A stretch of 64,000 nt of DNA from Pseudomonadota bacterium (GTDB taxonomy: Bacteria; Pseudomonadota; Gammaproteobacteria; Burkholderiales; Thiobacillaceae): NCBI GenBank assembly GCA_021847835.1, contig JAJZPR010000011.1:1-64000 (forward strand), in the 5' to 3' direction. Made by a program: the position numbers and the translations under genes. Positions 22,905-31,832 of this stretch are shown one piece after another. The first letter of the stretch is position 1. Every line of letters begins with the position of its first letter. The notes under the pieces are model-generated. The model was not told where the DNA came from. It did no database searches and was given only the letters and a program-made list of their open reading frames with translations.

Positions 22905-23423
22905 TCATTCGGCGTCTCCGGCGGCCGCGGGAACGTTCTTGCCGCCATTGAAGCGGAACACCCATTCGGCATAGTACTGCTTGCCTTCGAAGGCCGCATA
23001 GGCCGCGGGAAAATTCGCTTCCTTGAACGGAATCGCGTCGGACAGGCTGTACACGCCGGCAATGCCGCCGTCGGCGTCCTTGACCAGCCCCCACTCCGTG
23101 GAGCCGGTCATGGGGTCCGGGTAAACCCTGCGCAAATGGCGCACGGCATGGGGAAAGCGCGGATCCCTGAGCAGTTCGCCGAAATTCTTCGGCAGCCTCT
23201 CCAGGCCCTTGGGCGAGGCCTGCCAGAAGCTGGCGATGGCCCGCCGGTACTGATCGCCGACGAACAGCAGCTCCCTTTCCTTCTCGCGTTGCGCCGCGCT
23301 ATGCCACATCGTGCCCAGCGCGGCCATGGCCACGCCCATGCCGGCGATGAGGAACAGCAGGCCCAGGAGGGTGAAGCCGTGCTGGCGGCGGCCATGGTCA
23401 CCATTCCGCATAAGGCTGCCCAT
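22905..23423 (-). CDS. pseudopilin-like protein
   Basis: Prepilin-type N-terminus RQHGFTLLGLLFLIAGMGVAMAALG. Confidence 0.78.
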   Translation of the reverse strand: MGSLMRNGDHGRRQHGFTLLGLLFLIAGMGVAMAALGTMWHSAAQREKERELLFVGDQYRRAIASFWQASPKGLERLPKNFGELLRDPRFPHAVRHLRRVYPDPMTGSTEWGLVKDADGGIAGVYSLSDAIPFKEANFPAAYAAFEGKQYYAEWVFRFNGGKNVPAAAGDAE

Positions 23424-23793
23424 TGCCGGCCGTCCCCTCCGCCCCGCTGCGGACGTCGTAGACGCCCGTTCCGCCCTCCGGCGGTACGGTTATCCAGGTG
23501 TCGGCGCTGCCGGTGACGGGGTCGGCGGGAACGGCGCGCAGGTAGCGGCTTTCGGCCAGGCTTTCCAGGGAGTCCGGCCACCTGCCCTTGTCGGCGTGAT
23601 ACTGGTCGATGGCGTCGCGCACGACAGCGAGGTTCTCGCGCAGCACGGCTTCCTTCGAGCGGTCCACATGCCGGAAGTAGCGCGGCACCGCGATCGCGAG
23701 CAGCGTGGCGATGATGGCCAGCACCACGAGCAGTTCGACGAGGGTGAATCCTTTTTTTCGGGCGTTCATCATTCTCGCGGGGCGCATCACCAT
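23398..23793 (-). CDS. GspG/PilE-like pseudopilin
   Basis: KKGFTLVELLVVLAIIATLLAIAVPRYF. Confidence 0.88.
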   Translation of the reverse strand: MVMRPARMMNARKKGFTLVELLVVLAIIATLLAIAVPRYFRHVDRSKEAVLRENLAVVRDAIDQYHADKGRWPDSLESLAESRYLRAVPADPVTGSADTWITVPPEGGTGVYDVRSGAEGTAGNGQPYAEW

Positions 23794-24266
23794 GCCGAAT
23801 ACGGCACGCCGTTCAGCCCGACCTTTTCCGACAGCGAATGCACGTCGAAGACATCGTCGCCTTCCTGCGGGGCGTCGGGCGGGCTGGCGTAGCTGCGCTT
23901 GCCCCAGGTTTCCTGCGGCGGCGCTTCGGGGTCGGGGTAAAACGGGTCGCGCGGCAGGCGACGCAGGAAGTAGATCCTGCGCAGGTCGGGCCGGGTGATG
24001 TCGGGCACGCCTGCAGCCAGGGATTCGAGATCGGGCGGGTAGCCGCTGGCGTCCGCCGGTGACTGGATGCGCCTGTCGAGCACGGCCTGATGATAGGCGT
24101 CGATGGCGCTCCTGATCTGGCGCAGGGCGGCGCGCAGTTCCTGTTCCTTCTGCCGCTGCGCGGTGATTTCCATGAGCGGCGCGGCGAGCATGGCCAGCAC
24201 CGCGACGATGGCCACGGCGATGACCAGTTCGATGAGGGTGAAGCCTTTGGAACGTTCGGCAGGCAT
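23787..24266 (-). CDS. pseudopilin-like protein
   Basis: SKGFTLIELVIAVAIVAVLAMLAAP prepilin motif. Confidence 0.87.
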   Translation of the reverse strand: MPAERSKGFTLIELVIAVAIVAVLAMLAAPLMEITAQRQKEQELRAALRQIRSAIDAYHQAVLDRRIQSPADASGYPPDLESLAAGVPDITRPDLRRIYFLRRLPRDPFYPDPEAPPQETWGKRSYASPPDAPQEGDDVFDVHSLSEKVGLNGVPYSAW

Positions 24267-24294
24267 TGCTTTCGGGCGGGGCTGAGGGCAGTGG

Positions 24295-26250
24295 CTACGG
24301 TTCGACTACCGGCTGTCTGGCGGGCGCGGGCTTGTTATCCGGCATCGTCTCCGGCCCGGCCTCCGCATCCCGTTCGTTTGCGCTGCCGGCGGGCGCCTGG
24401 TGCGGCGCATCGGGCCGAAGCGGCGCCTGGCCGGGCGAGGACACTCCCGTTGCAGGGCCCAGGCGCAAGGGCTGGGTGGAAGTATTGCTCTCGGTGCCGG
24501 CGAAGAATTCGGCTTCGCCCAAGTCGGGGCGTTCGATGTTGCGAATGATGTGCGGCGTGATGAGCAGGACGATCTCGGTCTTGTTCTTCTCGTCGCGGTG
24601 GCTGGAGAACAGGCGCCCGAGCAGAGGCAGGTCGCCCAGGCCGGGGAATTTGCTGACGCCGTTGCGGTCCTCGTCGGAGATGAGGCCGGCCAGCATCTGG
24701 GTTTCGCCGTCGCGCAGGCGCAGGACGGTGCTGGCGTTGCGGCTGCCGAGCTGGTAGGTGAGCGTGCCGGTCGCGCTCCTGATCTCGCGCACGATGTTGG
24801 AGACTTCCATGCCGACCTTGATGGCGACGTCGCCCTCGAGGTGCACCTGGGGTTCGACGTCGAGCTTGAGGCCTACGTCGAGAAAGGAGACCGACTCGGA
24901 TGTCACGCCGGTGGAGGTGACGTTGGAGGTGATGACCGGCACCTTGTCGCCGATGTGTATCTTGGCCTTCTCCCTGTTCTTCACCCGGATACGCGGATTG
25001 GCGAGGAGGTTCACGTCGCCGTCCTCGGCGCGCAGGTTGAGCGTGGGGTTGGGAAAGACACCGATGTCGGCGCGCGAGAGGCTCCTGAGGCTTTCGAGGG
25101 TAAGCCGGCTTGCCGGCGTGGTGGTGGTGACGAGGACGCCACCCGTGGTGCTGGTGGTGGTGGCGGCTTCGGGAGTCAGCACGCTCAACTGGGTGGGCCA
25201 TTGCGGACCGAGTTCCATCAGCCGGCTGCGCTTGACTTCCATGATCTCGACTTCCAGCATGACTTCGGGCTCGGACCGGTCGGCGACGCGCACGAGTTTC
25301 TCGGCCAGGCGCACCGCCTCGGGCGTGTCGCGCACCATGATCATGTTGAGCGCCTCATCGAAATAGACGTCCCTCACCTTGGCCATGGTCTTGATCATGT
25401 TCACCGCCTGCTTGGCGTTGGCATTGGCGAGGAAAAAGCTCTTCACCACCACGTCCTCGTAGTCCTTGCGCTTGGCAGGCTGGTTGGGGTAGACGAGCAG
25501 GGTATTGGCATTGAGCACCTTGCGCGAGAGCTGGCTGGTGGCGAGCAGCATGTCGAGCGCATCGACCAGCGCGGTGTCGCGGGCGAAAATGGTGGCCCTC
25601 TGGTCCAGGCGCACGTCCTTGTCGAACACGATGTTGAATCCGCCCTGGCGCGAAATGGCGTCCATGACGGATTTCAGCGGGGCGTCGCGGAACTCCAGGG
25701 TGACGGTGCGGCGCAGGGCGGCGCTCAACTGCGGGAATTCGACGCCGCGGACGCGGCCGGTCTTGTCCTCCGCCAGCTTGAGCAGGCGCGCGGCCTCGGC
25801 ATGGTCGGGCTGCCTGGCCAGTATCGCGCGCAGTTTCGTCTGTGCGGTTTCATGTTCCCCCTTCGCCATGGCCGCCTCGCTCTCGGCGAACAGCACGGCG
25901 TTCTGCCTGCGGATTTCGATGGCCGAGAGCGAGGCGGCGGCGCGCGGGTTTTGCGGGTGCATGCGCAGCACGTCCCTGTAGCGGGCCTCCGCCTCTTGCG
26001 GGCGCCCGGCCTTGAGGGCCGCATCGCCTTCTGCCAGCAGGCGGTTGAGATGGCTTTCCCGGCTGTGGGCCAGCGCGGTCCGGTATCGGGCGTCGTCCGG
26101 CGCTTCGCGCACCGCCTGTTCCAGGGACTTGATGCCTTCCTCCGTCCTGCCTTCGGCGATCAGGCGCCGGCCGTCGCGATAGGCCTGGTCGCTGGCGCAA
26201 CCGGCAGCGGACAGCGCGATGAGCGCGATCAGGATGGTCTTGTTCTTCAT
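24295..26250 (-). CDS. TPR-containing secretin (GspD/PilQ superfamily lipoprotein)
   Basis: Lipobox ALSAAGC; TPR-like repeats; secretin signature GDLPLLGRLFSSHRDEKNKTEIVLLITPHII. Confidence 0.92.
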   Translation of the reverse strand: MKNKTILIALIALSAAGCASDQAYRDGRRLIAEGRTEEGIKSLEQAVREAPDDARYRTALAHSRESHLNRLLAEGDAALKAGRPQEAEARYRDVLRMHPQNPRAAASLSAIEIRRQNAVLFAESEAAMAKGEHETAQTKLRAILARQPDHAEAARLLKLAEDKTGRVRGVEFPQLSAALRRTVTLEFRDAPLKSVMDAISRQGGFNIVFDKDVRLDQRATIFARDTALVDALDMLLATSQLSRKVLNANTLLVYPNQPAKRKDYEDVVVKSFFLANANAKQAVNMIKTMAKVRDVYFDEALNMIMVRDTPEAVRLAEKLVRVADRSEPEVMLEVEIMEVKRSRLMELGPQWPTQLSVLTPEAATTTSTTGGVLVTTTTPASRLTLESLRSLSRADIGVFPNPTLNLRAEDGDVNLLANPRIRVKNREKAKIHIGDKVPVITSNVTSTGVTSESVSFLDVGLKLDVEPQVHLEGDVAIKVGMEVSNIVREIRSATGTLTYQLGSRNASTVLRLRDGETQMLAGLISDEDRNGVSKFPGLGDLPLLGRLFSSHRDEKNKTEIVLLITPHIIRNIERPDLGEAEFFAGTESNTSTQPLRLGPATGVSSPGQAPLRPDAPHQAPAGSANERDAEAGPETMPDNKPAPARQPVVEP

Positions 26251-26762
26251 TGCGCGATTCCCAAGGTTCGTTGCATGTCGAGCGGCTGGTAGATGAGAAC
26301 CATCCTTGTCTTTGCGATTTCATCCACCCGCCAGCCACCGGGCAGGACTTCGCCGCCACGAACGCGCAGCACGCCATTGCCGTGTGCGAGGAACACGACT
26401 TCGCCGTCCGCCTCGGCCCAGCGGCCGAGGTATTTGAACGGCAGCGGCGGCGGCGCAGGCGGAGGGGGAGGCGGCGGCGCGGGCGGAGGCGGAGGCGGCG
26501 GCACCCAGGTCTGGGCCGGAAACAGGTCGACCGCCATCTCGGGGGTGAAGCGCGGTGCGGCAAGCTCCCGGCCGGTACCGTCCTCAGCCGGGACAGCCTG
26601 CATGGCGGAAACGGCCGCCAGTGCATTCGTGGCAGCGGGCGCGGCGCGGACGCGGCGAACGGGTTCCGCCGTCGCGAGGCCCAGCGGTTCTTCCGCGGGC
26701 CAGAACGCAGCCGCCAGCGTGGCCGCCAGGACCGCGGCCAGCACGATGCGACGGGCGTTCAT
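26247..26762 (-). CDS. Pro-rich periplasmic protein, PilP/GspC-like position
   Basis: N-terminal TM; linker PPPPPPPAPPPPPPPAPPP; C-terminal small beta-rich domain; between secretin and PilO/GspM-like gene. Confidence 0.6.
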   Translation of the reverse strand: MNARRIVLAAVLAATLAAAFWPAEEPLGLATAEPVRRVRAAPAATNALAAVSAMQAVPAEDGTGRELAAPRFTPEMAVDLFPAQTWVPPPPPPPAPPPPPPPAPPPLPFKYLGRWAEADGEVVFLAHGNGVLRVRGGEVLPGGWRVDEIAKTRMVLIYQPLDMQRTLGIAQ

Positions 26763-27283
26763 GGCCCCTCCTCCAGGTAAAGGGTGAAGCGCAGGACGGC
26801 GTCGAGATCGGCTTCCTCGATGGCTTCGCGCCGCAGTTGCACGGCGTTGAGGGCGAGCGCGTGATCGTTGTTGAGCGCCTTGGCGAGAAAGGCGCGGATG
26901 GCGGGATAGCTTCCCGTCACCGGCAGGGTGAGCTGATAACGGCGGGCCGTGCCGGATTCGTCGGTGAGTCTGTAGTCGCCCTGGTCCAGGCTCAGCCCTT
27001 CTTCCTCGGCGGCCTGGAACAGTTGCCTGAGCGCGGCTTCCGCCGCCGGGCTGAGCGGCAAGGCCGGCTGCGCCTGTGCGTTTTCCTGCGCGCGGGCTTG
27101 CGCCCTGTTCTCCTGGAGGAGCCGTTCGTTGCGCACGGCGAGCTCTGCGCGCTCGGCCTGCATGGGCCGCACGAGGCCGGCTTCCGCGATCAGCGCGGCC
27201 GCGATCAGCGCCGCGCCCAGGCCGCCGATACGGCCGAGGTGCTGCGCGCGGTAAAGCAGGATATCGAGCATGCGCGCCATCAT
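26759..27283 (-). CDS. PilO/GspM-like inner-membrane protein
   Basis: Single TM then coiled coil and small domain; 4-bp overlaps on both sides; start trimmed to 27283. Confidence 0.6.
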   Translation of the reverse strand: MMARMLDILLYRAQHLGRIGGLGAALIAAALIAEAGLVRPMQAERAELAVRNERLLQENRAQARAQENAQAQPALPLSPAAEAALRQLFQAAEEEGLSLDQGDYRLTDESGTARRYQLTLPVTGSYPAIRAFLAKALNNDHALALNAVQLRREAIEEADLDAVLRFTLYLEEGP

Positions 27284-27795
27284 CTTCCCCAGCGCAGGCG
27301 CACCATGAAACGCAGCGGCTGCTGCGGAGCTTCCGCGCGCACGGCGTGGCTGGACAGCACCACGGTATTGAAGCCGGACTGCTTGCGCAGCCGCTCCAGG
27401 TAATCGAGCATGACGCCGGGATTCCTGGCTTCGGCAGTCAGGCTGGCCTCGCGCTTGCGGCCGTCGGCATCGAGGGAAAGCAGCGCGATTTCGTCCGGGC
27501 GGCTTTGCTCCAGCCGCACGAACAGGGCATCCCAGGGCAAATCCAGCTGGGTGCGGCCAGCCGCTTCGCTTGCAGCCTGCAACGGCACGGCGGCCTTGAC
27601 GGGTTTCTTCGCCGTCCGTGCGGCATCGAGGCTTGCGGCGACGGCACGTTCGCCGGCCAGTGACCGCTCGGCTTTCAGGTAGCGCAAGAAGGCCGTTGCG
27701 CCCAGGACGATGCCGGCCGCGAGCAGCAGCCAGGCCGCCGCGGACAGGCGGGGCGTCTCGCGCAGGAAATCGAGTTCCGGCTTGCGCATGCGCAT
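27280..27795 (-). CDS. PilN/GspL-C-like inner-membrane protein
   Basis: MRMRKPELDFLRETPRLSAAAWLLLAAGIVLGATAF...; start trimmed to 27795; synteny. Confidence 0.6.
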   Translation of the reverse strand: MRMRKPELDFLRETPRLSAAAWLLLAAGIVLGATAFLRYLKAERSLAGERAVAASLDAARTAKKPVKAAVPLQAASEAAGRTQLDLPWDALFVRLEQSRPDEIALLSLDADGRKREASLTAEARNPGVMLDYLERLRKQSGFNTVVLSSHAVRAEAPQQPLRFMVRLRWGR

Positions 27796-27800
27796 GTCGT

Positions 27801-28547
27801 TCAGGCTCCCAGCATGGGCGCCAGCCCGCTCTGCGCGGCCGCCGGTCGCCGCACTTCCAGGCCGGAACGGCCTTGCCAGTCGGCCTGGATCCGGACGCAT
27901 TCCAGCCACACCGGCAAATCGTCGGCAAGCTCGCCGCGCAGGCTTTCCCGCGCCACCATCCCGGCGAGGGCGGCGGCCGGATCGCCTGTCATGCGGCTGG
28001 AACGCAGGCTGCGGAAGACGCCGCGCTCCAGCCGGGCCAGGGTGATCCGCCCGGGCTCGGCCAGGGCCAGCCAGGTTCCTTCACTGCCCAGCGCTGTCGG
28101 CAGCCGCGCACACGCCACGGCAAGCCATGGCTCGACGACAGCCGGCTTGAGCCCGCGCTGCGACAGGGTTTGCCGCAACGCGGCAAACCAGCCGGCATCG
28201 ACCGCACCGGTCAGCACGGGCCGTCCGGGCGGCGCGGGCTGCCACACGAAGCGCCAGCCTTCTGCCACGTCGCCGAACTGCCGCACATAATGCTCGCGCA
28301 CCCAGGCTTTCATTTCGCCCGTGTTCAAGCGCACGGGCGGCGCAGTCAACAGCCCCACCCTGGCCAGTTCGTGCGACAGCACCACCCGCGCCCGCCCGCG
28401 CAGCGAGAGCGAACCGAGGAGTCCGTCGAGGGCGTCCAGCGCGTCACCGCCTTCCTCGACCGCAGCCTCGCGGTACAGGCGCGGAGCGGCTGCCGCCACG
28501 AGTCCCGGCGTGAGGGCGATGCGGATGTCAGGCGACAAAAGTGACAC
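27801..28547 (-). CDS. PilM/GspL-like cytoplasmic actin-fold protein (by synteny)
   Basis: Co-directional between gspE and PilN-like gene; sequence divergent. Confidence 0.5.
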   Translation of the reverse strand: MSLLSPDIRIALTPGLVAAAAPRLYREAAVEEGGDALDALDGLLGSLSLRGRARVVLSHELARVGLLTAPPVRLNTGEMKAWVREHYVRQFGDVAEGWRFVWQPAPPGRPVLTGAVDAGWFAALRQTLSQRGLKPAVVEPWLAVACARLPTALGSEGTWLALAEPGRITLARLERGVFRSLRSSRMTGDPAAALAGMVARESLRGELADDLPVWLECVRIQADWQGRSGLEVRRPAAAQSGLAPMLGA

Positions 28548-30204
28548 GGTTGATTTCCTCCAGCGTGGTCTCGCCGCGCCGCACCAGTTGCAGCGCAGAT
28601 TCCCTGAGCAGGCTCACGCCCGCCCGCGCCGCCGCCTGCTTGATCTGGCGGATGGGGGCGCCGGCTGCGATGAGTTCGCGGATCTCGTCGTTGAGCGGCA
28701 TGAGTTCGGCAATGGCCTTGCGCCCCCTGTAGCCGCTGCCGCGGCAATGCCCGCAGCCGCGCCCGGCGCGGAAATCGGACCCCGCCGCCGCTTCGGGCGT
28801 GAGGCCGGAAGCAGCGAGCAGTTCCGGCGCGGGCGCATCCGGTTCGGCGCAGTGGGGGCAGTTCACGCGCACCAGGCGCTGGGCCAGGATGAGGTTGAGC
28901 GACGAGACGAAGCTGTAGGGATCCACCTGCATGTGCAGAAAGCGGCCCACCACGTCGAAGACGTTGTTGGCGTGCACGGTGGTGAAGACCAGATGCCCCG
29001 TGAGCGCGGACTGCACGGCGATCTGCGCGGTCTCGGGGTCGCGGATTTCGCCGACCATGATCTTGTCCGGGTCGTGGCGCAGGATGGAGCGCAGGCCGCG
29101 CGCGAAAGTGAGGCCCTTCTTTTCGTTGACCGGAATTTGCAGCACGCCGGGCAACTGGTATTCCACCGGGTCTTCGATGGTGATGATCTTGTCGTGCCCG
29201 GTGTTGATCTCGGACAGGGCGGCGTAGAGCGTGGTGGTCTTTCCCGAGCCTGTCGGCCCGGTGACCAGCACCATGCCGTAGGGTTCGCGCACGTGCTTGC
29301 GCAGCATCGCCATGGCGGTTTCGTCGAAGCCCAGGCGTTCGAGGGTGATGCCCTTGAGTTCGTCGGCCAGCTGCTGGCGGTCCAGCACGCGCAGCACCGC
29401 GTCCTCGCCGAAGACGCCCGGCATGATGGATACGCGCAGGTCGATTTCGCGTCCCTGCATGCTCACCTTGAAGCGGCCGTCCTGCGGCACGCGGCGTTCG
29501 GCGATGTCGAGTTCGGCCATGACCTTGACGCGCGAGATGACCTGCTCGGCCATTTCGCGCCCCGGCGGCTGCGCGATGAGATTGAGCACGCCGTCAATGC
29601 GGTACTTGATGGCAAGGCCGTGGATGTCGTTTTCCAGATGGATGTCGGAAGCCCCGGCGGACAAGGCATCGTACAGGGTGGAATGGACCAGCTTGACCAC
29701 CGGCGAGGCGTCGGCGCCGATGGCCTTGAGGGAGATTTCCTCGGCGTGCGCGCCGGATGCGGCGCCCTGCGCCTCGGCCACCACGCCGTCCATGGCGCGC
29801 AGGTTCGTCTCCAGGCGGTGCAGCCAGGCGAGGATGTCGTCGCGCAGCGCCAGCGCGGGCCGGAAGCTCTGCGGCAGGCGCTGTTCCGCCCATTCCGGCA
29901 GGCCGGGATCGAGCGGGTCGGAAAACACGAACCAGACCGTGCCGGTTTCGTCGCGGCAGGCGGCGCATTCCCGTTCCAGCGCCTGGCTGAAGGGCAGCAG
30001 GTCGAAGGCCGGCTCCATGCCGCGCAGTTGCTCCATGTCCAGATGCGGGTAGCTGAAGGCGCGGCCGAGTTCGGCGAGAAATCCGGGCTTGGGCAGCGCC
30101 AGCAGGGATTCCAGCGCGGCAAGCGTGGTGCCGCCCTCGCGCGCGGCCTCGTCCGCGGCCTGACGCAGGAGTTGCACGGTGATGCGCGTGAGGGGCTCGT
30201 TCAT
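28528..30204 (-). CDS. gspE: type II secretion ATPase GspE/PulE
   Basis: Walker A GPTGSGKTTTLYAAL; EDPVEYQLPGVLQIPVNEKKGLTFARGLRSILRHDPDKIMVGEIRD; CPHC...CGHC; start trimmed to 30204. Confidence 0.96.
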   Translation of the reverse strand: MNEPLTRITVQLLRQAADEAAREGGTTLAALESLLALPKPGFLAELGRAFSYPHLDMEQLRGMEPAFDLLPFSQALERECAACRDETGTVWFVFSDPLDPGLPEWAEQRLPQSFRPALALRDDILAWLHRLETNLRAMDGVVAEAQGAASGAHAEEISLKAIGADASPVVKLVHSTLYDALSAGASDIHLENDIHGLAIKYRIDGVLNLIAQPPGREMAEQVISRVKVMAELDIAERRVPQDGRFKVSMQGREIDLRVSIMPGVFGEDAVLRVLDRQQLADELKGITLERLGFDETAMAMLRKHVREPYGMVLVTGPTGSGKTTTLYAALSEINTGHDKIITIEDPVEYQLPGVLQIPVNEKKGLTFARGLRSILRHDPDKIMVGEIRDPETAQIAVQSALTGHLVFTTVHANNVFDVVGRFLHMQVDPYSFVSSLNLILAQRLVRVNCPHCAEPDAPAPELLAASGLTPEAAAGSDFRAGRGCGHCRGSGYRGRKAIAELMPLNDEIRELIAAGAPIRQIKQAAARAGVSLLRESALQLVRRGETTLEEINRVTFVA

Positions 30205-31385
30205 TCCAGGCTCGCGGCCAGTTCGAAGATGGGCAGATAAAGCAGCACCACGATGAGGCCGATGATGAGGCCGATCGCGGTCATGAGCAGGGGCTCGAAC
30301 AGGCGCGTGAACCATTCCACGAAGCGGTTCGTCTCTTCATCGTGGAAGGCGGCGATGGATTCCATCATCTCGCCCATGCGGCCGCTCTTCTCGCCCACGC
30401 GCAGCATGCGCGAAGCCACCGGCGTGGTGAGGCCGGCGCGTTCCATGGCCGCCGAGATGGACTTGCCCTCGCGGATGTCGCGGGCGGCAGCGGCAAGGCG
30501 CTGGCGCAGTTCGGGATTGAGCAGCCCGCCGGCCATTTCCAGCGAGGCGGTCACGGTGATGCCGCCGGACAGCAGCATGCCGACGGTGCGATAAAAACGG
30601 GTGAGCTGGAAAATGCGCAGGCGCTCGCCCAGGAGGGGCAGGCGCCAGGCCATGCGGCCGATGGCGGCGCGCGTGGAGGGCCGGATGGCCAGGGCTGTCG
30701 TGCCGGCGAGCGCGGCCAGCCCGAACAATCCCGCTCCCAGGCCGTGTTTCTGGATCAGAGCACCCCACTCCATCAGCAGCCGCGAAGCCCAGGGCAGGCG
30801 TTCCATGTTGTCGGCGTATATGGAGGCGAAGCGCGGCGTGACGTAGCCCAGCAGAAAGATCGAAACCAGCCCGCCCACGAAGATGAGCATGACGGGGTAC
30901 ACCGCCGCGGCAACGGCTTTCTTGCGCACCTGCTCCACCTGTTCCTGGTAAGCCACGTAGCGGCCCAGGGCCTGGGGCAGGTCGCTGGTGCGCTCGGCCG
31001 CGCGCACCGTAGCGACATAGAGCGGCGGGAAGGCCGCGGGATTGCGCCCGACGGCGGCGGAGAAGGATTCGCCTTCGTACAGGTGCTTGAGCAGCTCCTG
31101 CAGCACCTTGCGCGTCTCGGGGCGCGACTCCTTTTCGGCCAGGGTTTGCAGGGATTCCACCAGCGAAAGCCCGCTGCCCAGCAGAGCCAGCAGTTCGCGC
31201 GAGAACAGCGTGAGCGGAAAACGCGCGGGACGTTTCAGCGCCAGGACCGGCAGGCCGCCGGCGCGCACGCCAAGCACGGTAAGCCCCTGCAGCCGCGCCT
31301 GCTCGGCTGCGTCGGCGGCGTCGGCGGCGTCGAGGCGGAGACGCTCGCGTCGGCCTTCGCCCAATGCCGTGACTTCAAACAGCAT
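30201..31385 (-). CDS. gspF: type II secretion inner-membrane protein GspF
   Basis: GspF domains (FTRELLALLGSGLSLVESLQTL-like; TFYRTVGMLLSGGITVTASLEMA). Confidence 0.93.
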   Translation of the reverse strand: MLFEVTALGEGRRERLRLDAADAADAAEQARLQGLTVLGVRAGGLPVLALKRPARFPLTLFSRELLALLGSGLSLVESLQTLAEKESRPETRKVLQELLKHLYEGESFSAAVGRNPAAFPPLYVATVRAAERTSDLPQALGRYVAYQEQVEQVRKKAVAAAVYPVMLIFVGGLVSIFLLGYVTPRFASIYADNMERLPWASRLLMEWGALIQKHGLGAGLFGLAALAGTTALAIRPSTRAAIGRMAWRLPLLGERLRIFQLTRFYRTVGMLLSGGITVTASLEMAGGLLNPELRQRLAAAARDIREGKSISAAMERAGLTTPVASRMLRVGEKSGRMGEMMESIAAFHDEETNRFVEWFTRLFEPLLMTAIGLIIGLIVVLLYLPIFELAASLE

Positions 31386-31387
31386 GC

Positions 31388-31825
31388 TTACCAGTTGGCG
31401 ATGTCGGCAGCTTCGCCGGCGCCGCCCGGCTGGCCATCCTTGCCGTAGGAGAAGAGGTCGATTTCGCCGTGTTCGCCGGGATAACGGTATTGGTAGGGAT
31501 TGCCCCAGGGATCGTTGGGCACCGCCTTTTTCAGGTAGGGCCCCTGCCAGCGGGCCTCCCCCGCGGGCGCGCTGTTCAGGGCCGCCAGGCCCTGCTCGCT
31601 GGAAGGGTAATGGCCGACATCCAGACGGTACTGGTCGAGGGAATCCTCCAGCGCCTTGATCTGGGCTCTCGCGGCCTTGATTTCCGATTTGCCGACCTGG
31701 GAAAAATAGCGCGGGCCCACATAGCCCACCAGCAGGCCGATGATGACCAGAACCACCAGGAGTTCGAGCAGGGTGAAGCCTGCATGCCTTTTCCCCGGTG
31801 TCGTTTGTCTTGCCCGCACTGCCAT
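31388..31825 (-). CDS. gspG: type II secretion major pseudopilin GspG
   Basis: HAGFTLLELLVVLVIIGLLVGYVGPRYF; NDPWGNPYQYRYPGEHGEIDLFSYG. Confidence 0.96.
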   Translation of the reverse strand: MAVRARQTTPGKRHAGFTLLELLVVLVIIGLLVGYVGPRYFSQVGKSEIKAARAQIKALEDSLDQYRLDVGHYPSSEQGLAALNSAPAGEARWQGPYLKKAVPNDPWGNPYQYRYPGEHGEIDLFSYGKDGQPGGAGEAADIANW

Positions 31826-31832
31826 TTTCCCG

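Noticed and set aside
24400-26292. 630-aa plus-strand ORF
   Set aside because: Antisense to the secretin gene.
26435-26510. GGC/GGA-rich microsatellite-like stretch as a CRISPR or DNA repeat
   Set aside because: Explained by the antisense of the polyproline linker codons in the PilP/GspC-like gene.
28321-30240. 639-aa plus-strand ORF
   Set aside because: Antisense to gspE; compositional shadow of a high-GC3 gene.
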